A stretch of 64,000 nucleotides of DNA from Luteimonas arsenica (GTDB lineage Bacteria; Pseudomonadota; Gammaproteobacteria; Xanthomonadales; Xanthomonadaceae). Below are positions 56,151-64,000 of the stretch, in pieces. The notes beneath the pieces were generated by a model that saw only the letters and a program-made list of their open reading frames with translations, searched no databases and was not told the origin of the DNA. The stretch lies in contig NZ_SJRW01000002.1 of assembly GCF_004352825.1 (NCBI RefSeq), forward strand, positions 806,001 to 870,000, given 5' to 3'. The position numbers and the translations under genes were made by a program. Position 1 is the stretch's first letter; every line of letters begins with the position of its first letter.

Positions 56151-58424
56151 CTAGAACAGCACGCGCACGCCGGCGCTCACGCCGCGGCCGGCCAGCGGCG
56201 CGAGGTCCTTGAGGAAGGAGGTGTGCACGCGCGCCTCCTTGTCGAGCAGGTTGGTGCCGTTGAGGAACAGCTCCACCGCGCTGCCACCGGCGGTGTCCAT
56301 GTGCCAGGCGAGGTTCGCGTGCACCAGGGTATGGCCGGGCGTGGCGGTTTCGTGTTCGGCGACATCGTCCTGGCGGGCATAGCGCACCGCGCCGAGGCCG
56401 GCGCGCCAGTGGTCGCTCGCCCAGCGCAGCTCGCCGCCCACGCGCGAGGGCGCGATCCTCGGCAGGTTGCCGTCCAGCGCCAGCTCGGCGACGTAGTGGT
56501 GCGCGTGGTCGCCGTGCGGCACCGACACCTCGACCTCGCGCGTGCCATTGCCCGTGAGCTTGCCGCGCACCACGTCGCCGAAGGCGCGCATGCTCCAGGT
56601 GCCGCTGCCGTTGTCGAGGAAGGTCCACTCGGCTTCCAGCTCGCCGCCGGTGAAACGCGCGTCGGCCTGGTTCCAGACGCGCACGTCCAGGCCGCCGTCC
56701 ACGATGCCGGTATCGGCCAGGTAGATGAAGTCGTTGAAGCGCACGTGGTAGAGCGAGGCTTCCAGGCGCAGCGGGCCGCGGTGCCAGTGCAGGCCGACCT
56801 CGGCGCGGTTCGCGGTCTCCACGTCCAGCCCGGAATCGCCGAACTCGTGGCTCTGCGTCGCCACGTGCAGGCCGTTCGAATACAGCTCTTCCGCGGTGGG
56901 CGAGCGCTGCGCGCGGTCGAGGCCGAACGACAGGTGCACGTCGGGGTTCAGGTCCCAGCGCGAGGCCAGCGACAGGCTGGTGGTATCGAAGTCGCGCGAG
57001 GGGCCGGCGTCTTCGGCGATGTAGATGCGGTTGCGGTCGTGGCGCAGGCCGAGTTCGAGGTTCACCGCGCCGAAGTCGCGTTCGCCGATCCAGAACAGGC
57101 CGGCGTCGCGGGACTCGGAGTCCGGGACGAAGGCTTCGTCGCCGACCGCGGCGAAGTCGCGCTGCGTCCACTGCAGGCCGAACGCGCCCTCCCAGCCGCC
57201 CAGCGGCCGGTGCGCCAGCTCCAGCCGGCCCTCGAGGGTCTCGTTGTCGAACACGGTGCCGACTTCTTCGCCTTCGTATTCGGTGTGGGTGTAGTCGGTG
57301 CGTGCGACCCGGGCGCGCAGGCTCTGGAAGGGGCCGATGTCGTCGAGGCCGCCGCGCACTTCGGTGCGCCGCTGGTCCATCACGATGCGGACGGCGTGGT
57401 CGTGGGCGTCGTGATCCTCATGGTCATGGCCATGATCGTCATGGTCGTGGTCATGGTCGTGGTCGTCGTGACCGTGGCCGTGGTCGTCCTCGGCGTGGAC
57501 ATGGCCGGGCACGCCGTAGCGCGTGTTGAACAGGCTCTGGCCGACGCCGATGAAGCCGCGGTCGCCGACCCAGGACAGGCCCAGCGCGCCGCTGTCGGTG
57601 CGCACGAAGCTGTTGGGCAGGGTGCCGCGGGCGTCCTCGTGGTCGCCTTCGTCGTGGTCATGGTCATGATCGTGGACGTCATGGCCGTGGGCATCGCGCA
57701 GCGCCGCGCTTTCGGCGTAGCCGGGGATGTCGACGTCGCCGGTTTCGCGGTGCAGGGCATCGATGTGGAACACCATCCGGCCGGAGGCCGAGGTGCCGTC
57801 CAGCCGCATCATCCCGGTGCGCTCGTCGTTGACGCTGCCCGCGCGCAGTTCGGCGCGACCTTCCAGCGGGCGCGAGGTGGCGGCCTCGGGGATGCGCCCG
57901 TCGACCACGTTGACCGCGCCGCCGATGGCACCGTTGCCATACAGCAGGCTGGCCGGGCCCTTCAGCACCTCGATCTGGTTGGCGAGGAAGGGTTCGATGC
58001 TCACCGCGTGGTCGACGCTGACCGTGGACACGTCGCCGGCGGCGAGGCCATCGCTGAGCACCTGCACGCGCGCGCCGTCCAGTCCGCGGATGACCGGGCG
58101 GCCGACGCCGGCGCCGAAGAACGAAGACTGCACGCCGGGCAGGCGCGAGACGGTTTCGCCGATGGAGTTGGCCTTGGCTTCGTCCAGGCGCTCGCCGGCG
58201 AGCACCGCGACCGGTCGGGCCAGGTCCTCGGCGGTGCGGGCGAGGGGATTGGCGCGGACGGTGAGGGCGTCGAGGTCGGTGACGTGATGGTCATGGCTCG
58301 GGGGCGGCTGGGCCTGGTCCTGGGCCAGGGCCGGCAGGGACGTGGCCAGGGCCAGGAGGATGGCGCCCGTGAGCAGGGCGGGGCGTGCGGGGTGGCGGGT
58401 GGTGCTGTGCGAGGGCTGGGTCAT
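56151..58424 (-). CDS. TonB-dependent receptor, histidine-rich, probable zinc uptake (ZnuD-like)
   Basis: 757 residues. Signal peptide to about 35 (PALA-QD). The plug domain, about 50-180, contains RPVIRGLDGARVQVLSDGLA and GPASLLYGNGAIGGAVNVVD. The 22-strand barrel ends in a C-terminal phenylalanine (SAGVRVLF). Two surface loops are extremely His/Asp-rich, 245-263 and 308-344, and the mature N-terminus has HDHH. This pattern is known from ZnuD zinc receptors. The Zur-box-like site in the divergent promoter and zur nearby support zinc as substrate; nickel or copper cannot be excluded. Confidence 0.88.
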   Translation of the reverse strand: MTQPSHSTTRHPARPALLTGAILLALATSLPALAQDQAQPPPSHDHHVTDLDALTVRANPLARTAEDLARPVAVLAGERLDEAKANSIGETVSRLPGVQSSFFGAGVGRPVIRGLDGARVQVLSDGLAAGDVSTVSVDHAVSIEPFLANQIEVLKGPASLLYGNGAIGGAVNVVDGRIPEAATSRPLEGRAELRAGSVNDERTGMMRLDGTSASGRMVFHIDALHRETGDVDIPGYAESAALRDAHGHDVHDHDHDHDEGDHEDARGTLPNSFVRTDSGALGLSWVGDRGFIGVGQSLFNTRYGVPGHVHAEDDHGHGHDDHDHDHDHDDHGHDHEDHDAHDHAVRIVMDQRRTEVRGGLDDIGPFQSLRARVARTDYTHTEYEGEEVGTVFDNETLEGRLELAHRPLGGWEGAFGLQWTQRDFAAVGDEAFVPDSESRDAGLFWIGERDFGAVNLELGLRHDRNRIYIAEDAGPSRDFDTTSLSLASRWDLNPDVHLSFGLDRAQRSPTAEELYSNGLHVATQSHEFGDSGLDVETANRAEVGLHWHRGPLRLEASLYHVRFNDFIYLADTGIVDGGLDVRVWNQADARFTGGELEAEWTFLDNGSGTWSMRAFGDVVRGKLTGNGTREVEVSVPHGDHAHHYVAELALDGNLPRIAPSRVGGELRWASDHWRAGLGAVRYARQDDVAEHETATPGHTLVHANLAWHMDTAGGSAVELFLNGTNLLDKEARVHTSFLKDLAPLAGRGVSAGVRVLF
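57393..57503 (-). repeat. Low-complexity His/Asp codon repeat
   Basis: Encodes residues 308-344 of the TonB receptor, mostly alternating His and Asp codons with glycine. A shorter similar tract is at 57636-57692. Such tracts are prone to length change by slippage or recombination. Confidence 0.7.
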
Positions 58425-58459
58425 CGTTCTCGGGGCCGGCTTGTGGTGTGGCGTTGAAT

Positions 58460-58477
58460 GAAATGTTATACTGTTTC
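58460..58477. promoter_or_regulatory. Zur-box-like operator in the divergent promoter
   Basis: GAAATGTTATACTGTTTC. The first 11 bases equal the left half of the E. coli Zur box (GAAATGTTATA); the right half is degenerate. It overlaps a plus-strand TATACT (58467-58472) and a minus-strand TATAAC (58470-58465). A second symmetry, GTTGAA 58453-58458 with TTCAAC 58475-58480, surrounds it. Confidence 0.6.
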
Positions 58478-58504
58478 AACTTCGACGCCACCCCCACGAA
58501 AGTC

Positions 58505-58924
58505 ATGGCCTCATCGCGCAACCTCAATCGAGCGGACCGGATCGGTTTCGCGGCGTCGTTCCTGTGTGCGCTGCACTGCGCGCTGCTACCGCTGGCGCTG
58601 GCGCTGATGCCTGCGCTCGGGCTGTCGTTGGGGGGCTGGGTGGACATCGACCAGGCGGTGACGGTCTTCGCCACCCTGCTGGGTATCACCACGCTGGCCA
58701 TCGGTTACCGCCGCCATCGCGCGTTCCGCGCGTGGATGCTGCTGGTGCCGGGCCTGGCCTTGGTCTGGCTGGGCGCGTTCAGCCCACTGCACGACCATGG
58801 TCTGCTGCACGCGGCCCTGATGACCGCCGGCGGGCTGGCGATCGCCGGTGCGCACCTGGTGAACCTGCGCCTGACCCACGCCGCCACGGTCCGCCAGGCG
58901 GCGGGAAACCCGCACCCGTGCTAG
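58505..58924 (+). CDS. MerC domain inner-membrane protein
   Basis: 139 residues from MASSRNLNRADRIGFAASFL; the frame is open upstream across the operator, which is not coding. Four hydrophobic helices. The first contains FLCALHCALLPLAL with a Cys-x3-Cys pair (Cys at 20 and 24) with an intervening His, like the metal-binding helix of the mercury transporter MerC. HDHGLLHAALM adds histidines. With no merR or merA nearby and divergent placement from the putative zinc receptor, transport or sensing of zinc is more likely than mercury. Confidence 0.82.
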   Translation: MASSRNLNRADRIGFAASFLCALHCALLPLALALMPALGLSLGGWVDIDQAVTVFATLLGITTLAIGYRRHRAFRAWMLLVPGLALVWLGAFSPLHDHGLLHAALMTAGGLAIAGAHLVNLRLTHAATVRQAAGNPHPC

Positions 58925-58956
58925 GATTCGCGCCCTGTGGCGTGCATGGGCACGCC
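58922..58956 (+). promoter_or_regulatory. Candidate thx promoter and 5' hairpin
   Basis: GCTAGGAT gives a -10 at 58922-58927 that overlaps the merC stop codon TAG. Downstream GGCGTGC (58939-58945) pairs with GCACGCC (58950-58956), which would sit near the 5' end of the thx mRNA. AGGAG follows at the ribosome binding site. Confidence 0.45.
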
Positions 58957-58985
58957 TGACGAACACGAAAATCCAGGAGCAACAG

Positions 58986-59177
58986 ATGGGCAAGGGCGAC
59001 CGCAAGACGGCCAAGGGCAAGCGCTACAACTCCAGCTACGGCAACGCCCGCAGCCAGGCCACTTCCAAGGCGACCGGCTCGGCCGCGGCGCCGGTCGCGA
59101 AGAAGGCCGCTGCCAAGAGCGCGGCCAAGGCACCGGCGAAGAAGGTCGTGGCGAAGAAGACTGTCGCCAAGGATTGA
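58986..59177 (+). CDS. 30S ribosomal protein Thx (bTHX) with Ala/Lys tail
   Basis: 63 residues. The first 23, MGKGDRKTAKGKRYNSSYGN and onward, match the Thx family, a tiny basic protein in the head of the Thermus 30S subunit (26 residues there). Residues 25-63 are a Lys/Ala-rich tail with repeated AKK/AAK units, like histone H1 tails, absent in Thermus. A good AGGAG precedes the ATG. Flanked by its own candidate promoter and a hairpin terminator, so monocistronic. Confidence 0.85.
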   Translation: MGKGDRKTAKGKRYNSSYGNARSQATSKATGSAAAPVAKKAAAKSAAKAPAKKVVAKKTVAKD

Positions 59178-59228
59178 GTCTGGCGAACGGTTGCCGATGC
59201 AGCGGCCACGGCCGCGGGCACGGTCGCA

Positions 59229-59256
59229 ACGAAGCCCCGCGAGAGCGGGGCTTCGT
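59229..59256. terminator. Hairpin after thx, possibly bidirectional
   Basis: ACGAAGCCCCGC (59229-59240) pairs perfectly with GCGGGGCTTCGT (59245-59256) around a GAGA loop of the GNRA type. Few T residues follow. It lies between thx and the convergent dipeptidase gene. Confidence 0.75.
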
Positions 59257-59322
59257 CGTTCCAGAAGGTTGTGTTTCCAGGCTGCGGGAGTGGCAGTGGC
59301 CGCCCTCCGGCCGCACCAGGTC

Positions 59323-60543
59323 TCAGTGCTGCTCCGCCCCCGCTTCGATCTCCGCCCACACCCGCAGCAGGTTGCCGCCCAGGATCTTGCGGATGTCCTC
59401 GTCCGAATGCCCGCGGGCCTGCAGGCCGGCGATGAAGTTCGGGAAGTCGGCCACGGTGCGCAGGCCTTCGGGCAGTTCGCCGTCGACGCCGTCGAAGTCC
59501 GAGCCGATGCCGACGTGGTCGACGCCGATCAGCTTCACTGCATAGTCGATCTGGTCGAGCACGTCGCTGATCGGCGCTTCCACCTTCGGGTGGTCCTTCT
59601 CCCACTGCGCCTCGAAGGCCTTGCGGTCCAGCGCCGGTTCGCCGGCGGCGACGCGCTCGGCGCTGCGGCGGTCGAAGGCCAGGGATTCGCGGAACCAGTC
59701 GCGGGTATTGGCCGCGGCTTGCGGGTTCACGAAGGCGGTGCCGAAGGGGATCTGCACCACGCCGCCCTTCGCGGCGATCAGCTTCGCCAGCTCGTCGCTC
59801 AGGTTGCGCTCGAAGTCGGGCGTGAAATGGCGCAGCGCCGAATGGCTGGCGATCACCGGCACGCGGCTGAGCTCCACCGCCTGGCGCACGGCGTCGTCGG
59901 AAACGTGCGAGACGTCGACCATGATCCCCAGCCGGTTCATCTCGGCGATGACCTCGCGGCCGAAGGGGCTCAGGCCCTTCCAGCGCTTCTCCACCGTGTA
60001 CGAGGAGTCGGCGATGCGGTTGTTGCCGCTGTGCGCGAGGGTGATGTAGCGGACGCCGCGCTGGTGGAAGAACGCGAGCTGCGAGAGGTCGTCGCCGATC
60101 GGCGCGCCGTTCTCCATGCCCAGTGGCAGCAGCACGCGGCCGCCTTCGAGCAGGCGCTCCACGTCGCGCGGTGAGGTGAGGATGGCGAAGCGGTCGGGAT
60201 GGCGCGCTGCCAGGGCTTCGATCGCGTCGATCTGCGCGTTGGCAGCCTGCCAGGCGGTGCCGGACTCGTCCTGGCGCGCCGAGGTGTAGATCGACATGAA
60301 GGCGACGTCCAGGCCGCCTTCGCGGGCGCGCGGGTAGTCGAACTCGCGGTCGGGCGAGGCTTCGCCGAGGTCGGCCCAGCGCGAGACGAGCACGCCGGGC
60401 GCGTCGATATGGGTGTCGACGATCACGGCGTCGGCGGCCAGCGCGCGGGCGGCATCGGTGGCCTGGGCCAGCGCTGCGGCGGGAAGCGCCGACAGCGCGG
60501 CGAGGGCGAAGGCGAGGGCGTTACGGCGCGGGAGTCGGGACAT
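59323..60543 (-). CDS. Membrane dipeptidase, peptidase family M19
   Basis: 406 residues from MSRLPRRNALAFALAALSAL; the open frame upstream to 61680 overlaps hutI. Signal peptide cleaved near AAALA-QA. M19 (renal dipeptidase) zinc motifs: DTHIDAPG (His-x-Asp), the bridging glutamate in PLGMENGAPIG, and DVSHVSDDAVR, ASHSALRH and GIGSDFDGVDG. Hydrolyses dipeptides in the periplasm, including some with D-residues or dehydro bonds. It may complement the S46 dipeptidyl peptidases in peptide use. No operon partner is evident. Confidence 0.92.
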   Translation of the reverse strand: MSRLPRRNALAFALAALSALPAAALAQATDAARALAADAVIVDTHIDAPGVLVSRWADLGEASPDREFDYPRAREGGLDVAFMSIYTSARQDESGTAWQAANAQIDAIEALAARHPDRFAILTSPRDVERLLEGGRVLLPLGMENGAPIGDDLSQLAFFHQRGVRYITLAHSGNNRIADSSYTVEKRWKGLSPFGREVIAEMNRLGIMVDVSHVSDDAVRQAVELSRVPVIASHSALRHFTPDFERNLSDELAKLIAAKGGVVQIPFGTAFVNPQAAANTRDWFRESLAFDRRSAERVAAGEPALDRKAFEAQWEKDHPKVEAPISDVLDQIDYAVKLIGVDHVGIGSDFDGVDGELPEGLRTVADFPNFIAGLQARGHSDEDIRKILGGNLLRVWAEIEAGAEQH

Positions 60544-60674
60544 TCGAGGGCTCCGTGGTTCGAGGGGCGGCGCGTCGCGGCCGGAGCCGCGCCGAAGGGA
60601 GTTGGCGCGGGGCCGGGACAGGGCTGCGTGGACGATCGTGGCGGACGGGATTCCCGCTGCGGGAGCGACCGTTC

Positions 60675-61925
<1,251 letters not shown>

Positions 61926-62014
61926 CGGTCGGGGCTCCCGGAAGGGCGGGGCGGGGCGTGTGCGGCATGGATCGAACCTCGTCTGGCGTCGACGCGGTAG
62001 CCTATCGCACCCCG

Positions 62015-63298
62015 ATGCCGGAACGCCCCGCCATGCCCGCGAACGCCCCCGTGGACGCCGTCCCCCTTGTCTCCCAGGTCGATGGCGGCTGGCGGCTGCC
62101 CGGCATCGCCAACCTGCATTCGCACGCCTTCCAGCGCGCCATGGCCGGCCTGGCGGAGCGGCAGATGAATCCCTCGGACTCGTTCTGGACCTGGCGCGAG
62201 ACCATGTACCGGATGGCCGCGCGTTTCGATCCCGAGCTGCTGCATGCGGTCGCCAGCCAGCTCTACGTCGAGATGCTGGAAGCCGGCTACACCCGCGTCT
62301 GCGAGTTCCACTACGTCCACCACGCGCCCGATGGCCGTCCCTACGACGATCCCGCGGCGATGTCGCGCGCGCTGATCGCCGCCGCCCGCGACACCGGCAT
62401 CCGCCTGACCCTGCTGCCGGTGCTGTACATGACCGGCGGCTTCGACGGCCGCCCGCTGGGCGAGCGCCAGAAGCGCTTTGGCCACGACGTGGACGGCTAC
62501 CTGCGCCTGTTCGAGACCCTGCGTGCCGAAGCCGGCGACGAGCTGCTCCGCGTCGGCTGCGCCCTGCACAGCCTGCGCGCGGTGCCGCCCGAGGCGATGC
62601 GCGAGGTGCTGGCCGCGCTGCCGGCCGACGCGCGCATCCACGTCCACATCTCCGAACAGGTGGGCGAGGTGCAGGACTGCCTCGCCATCCGCGACCGCCG
62701 CCCGGTGGAATGGCTGCTGCAGAACGCCGAGGTCGATGCGCGCTGGACCCTGGTGCACGCCACCCACCTCAACGACTGGGAAGTCGCGGGCATCGCGAAA
62801 AGCGGCCCCACCGTCGCCATCTGCCCGACCACCGAGGCCAACCTCGGCGACGGCCTGTTCCGGCTGTGCGACTTCCTGGATGCCGGCGGCGCCTGGGGTA
62901 TCGGCTCGGACTCGCACATCTCGGTGTCGCCGGTGGAGGAACTGCGCTGGCTGGAGTACGGCCAGCGGCTGGTGACGCGCCACCGCAACATCGCCGTGTC
63001 GCCCGGTTCGCCCAGCGTCGGCGAAACCCTGCTGCGCGGCGTGCTGGCCAGCGCTGCCGATTCGACGGGCTTCGACGGCAGCGGTGATGCGGTGGTGCTC
63101 GATGCGGGTTCGCCGCTGCTGGCCGGTGCCACGGCCGGCGACGTGGTCGACCGCTGGATCTTCAGCGGCAACCGCGGCGCGGTGCGCGACGTGGACGTGG
63201 CCGGCCGGCGCGTGGTGTCAGACGGTCGCCACGCCGAGCGCGAGGCCGTGCTCGCGCGCTACCGCGAAGCGATGGACAGGCTGCTGGCCGACGGCTGA
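62015..63298 (+). CDS. hutF: Formimidoylglutamate deiminase
   Basis: 427 residues from the ATG at 62015 ([10 protein letters not shown]). Candidates at 61958 (GTG), 61967 and 62033 are also in frame and none has a good Shine-Dalgarno. Amidohydrolase motifs: [43 protein letters not shown] and [20 protein letters not shown]. It deaminates formiminoglutamate to formylglutamate, the five-step route of histidine degradation. The stretch before the HSH motif (about 34 residues) is shorter than the usual 55 and does not show the normal first beta strands. Confidence 0.9.
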   Translation: MPERPAMPANAPVDAVPLVSQVDGGWRLPGIANLHSHAFQRAMAGLAERQMNPSDSFWTWRETMYRMAARFDPELLHAVASQLYVEMLEAGYTRVCEFHYVHHAPDGRPYDDPAAMSRALIAAARDTGIRLTLLPVLYMTGGFDGRPLGERQKRFGHDVDGYLRLFETLRAEAGDELLRVGCALHSLRAVPPEAMREVLAALPADARIHVHISEQVGEVQDCLAIRDRRPVEWLLQNAEVDARWTLVHATHLNDWEVAGIAKSGPTVAICPTTEANLGDGLFRLCDFLDAGGAWGIGSDSHISVSPVEELRWLEYGQRLVTRHRNIAVSPGSPSVGETLLRGVLASAADSTGFDGSGDAVVLDAGSPLLAGATAGDVVDRWIFSGNRGAVRDVDVAGRRVVSDGRHAEREAVLARYREAMDRLLADG

Positions 63299-63317
63299 GC
63301 CGCCGCCGGCCGCCCGG

Positions 63318-64000
63318 TCAGACGATCGGTGGCGCCACCGCACGCCAGAGGTTGGCGACCACCGAGGTCACTGCCGAATAGACCTCCTGCAGCACGCGCT
63401 CGACCGGGTCGGTGAACTCGTGCCGGTAGTCGGCACGCTGTTCGACCGCCGCCTTCACCGGGCCGATGGGATGGGCATCGAGCACCCCCGCCAGGCCGGC
63501 GGGATTGCTGAACTGGATATGGGTGCCGAGCTGGTTGGGCAGCATGTCCAGCACCGGGATCTGTCGCTGCACGCCGGTCGCGTAGTCGCCGTCGATGCTG
63601 TAGTGGCGCATCTGCCCCTGGTCGGCGCGGTGCCGCGCGACCACCGGATCCAGGCCATGCTGGCGCAGCACGTTGTCGTGGACGCCCTGGCCGTTGAAGG
63701 TGACCGCCGAACTGCCCGTGGCCGCCGCGGCCAGCGAAGCCAGGCCGCCGCCCAGGGAGTGGCCGGTGTAGACGACGTTGTCGCCGCCGAAGGCGTTCTC
63801 GGCCTGGTGCGCGAGGGCGACGGCATTGTCGTACTGGTGGGTCTGGAAGCCCGCCGCCTGCGCGATGACCGTGCCCACGTCTTCCACGCCGCCGGTGTTG
63901 TTGCCGGCATAGGCCACCACGTAGTGCCCGTGGCCGTCGGTGTAGATGCCGGCCTCCATGCCGTTGCGGTACTGCAGGCCGGGATCGATGCCGGCGGCGG
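63318..64000 (-). CDS. Lipase-like alpha/beta hydrolase, C-terminal part (cut by window edge)
   Basis: The frame stays open to the window end, so the gene continues beyond 64000; at least 227 residues are visible. The lipase elbow VVYTGHSLGGGLASLAAAA identifies an alpha/beta hydrolase of the lipase_3/DUF2974 kind, with a preceding core IYTDGHGHYVVAYAGNNTGG. Catalytic Ser is in GHSLG; later acid and histidine residues may be DGDYATG and HIQFSN. An internal ATG at 63959 is unlikely to be the start because the upstream residues (GLQYRNG) continue the fold. Convergent with hutF, 19 bases apart. Confidence 0.75.
   Translation of the reverse strand, partial: AAGIDPGLQYRNGMEAGIYTDGHGHYVVAYAGNNTGGVEDVGTVIAQAAGFQTHQYDNAVALAHQAENAFGGDNVVYTGHSLGGGLASLAAAATGSSAVTFNGQGVHDNVLRQHGLDPVVARHRADQGQMRHYSIDGDYATGVQRQIPVLDMLPNQLGTHIQFSNPAGLAGVLDAHPIGPVKAAVEQRADYRHEFTDPVERVLQEVYSAVTSVVANLWRAVAPPIV

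Noticed and set aside
57302-57529. Gly/Arg repeat frame on the plus strand
   Set aside because: It is the complement of the His/Asp codon tract of the TonB receptor, so the repeat is explained by that gene.
58385-58504. 40-codon N-terminal extension of the MerC protein
   Set aside because: It would run through the divergent promoter and Zur-box-like site, and the MerC fold starts at the ATG at 58505.
61958-62014. GTG and ATG starts upstream for hutF
   Set aside because: They give residues without similarity to the family N-terminus and lie in the probable promoter shared with hutI. They remain possible but are less likely.

Overview
The window is a stretch of a high-G+C gammaproteobacterial chromosome, almost certainly from the Xanthomonadaceae/Lysobacteraceae (Xanthomonas, Lysobacter, Luteimonas, Pseudoxanthomonas relatives). 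The grounds are gene content typical of that family: tandem S46 dipeptidyl peptidases, a small Thx ribosomal protein with an Ala/Lys tail, a class II DAHP synthase, an Ada-AlkA fusion, and secY running into rpsM without rpmJ. This assignment comes from reading proteins by eye, not from a database search.

Region 1 (1-19227) is the merged str-S10-spc-alpha ribosomal supercluster: the 3' end of rpoC, then rpsL-rpsG-fusA-tuf, rpsJ through rpsQ, rplN through secY, and rpsM-rpsK-rpsD-rpoA-rplQ, closed by an intrinsic terminator. Genes are packed with short gaps or overlaps. The exceptions are four longer non-coding stretches (136-488, 1383-1511, 4852-5328, 15974-16319), which hold promoters and conspicuous RNA hairpins. 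The rpsL and rpsJ leaders share two hairpins, one with a covarying base pair. The rpsJ leader also has an attenuator-like terminator and a boxA-like sequence at the ribosome binding site.

Region 2 (19262-31142) is housekeeping and central metabolism: dsbB, class II DAHP synthase, thpR-typA (minus strand), a cyclophilin, an aminotransferase, malate dehydrogenase, and a propionate set prpE-prpB-prpC without a methylcitrate dehydratase.

Region 3 (31228-51076) holds a glutathione transferase, a SleB-like cell-wall hydrolase, FadH, and two tandem OmpA-family porins whose last 186 residues are identical with one silent base difference. It continues with a secreted protein of unknown function, a pseudouridine synthase, the threonine catabolic pair kbl-tdh, two S46 peptidases with different specificity residues, and a run histidine phosphatase-folC-SPOR protein-purF-DUF455.

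Region 4 (51077-64000) holds lpxH, gltX preceded by a 77-bp nested palindrome, and zur. Next come an ogt plus Ada-AlkA repair pair and a histidine-rich TonB-dependent receptor divergent from a MerC protein, with a Zur-box-like site between them. The window ends with Thx, an M19 dipeptidase, hutI and hutF (histidine degradation), and the end of a lipase-like gene cut by the window edge.

No phage, insertion sequence, CRISPR array or tRNA was seen. The most interesting signals are regulatory (the paired ribosomal leaders and the zinc module), not an obvious new multi-gene system.
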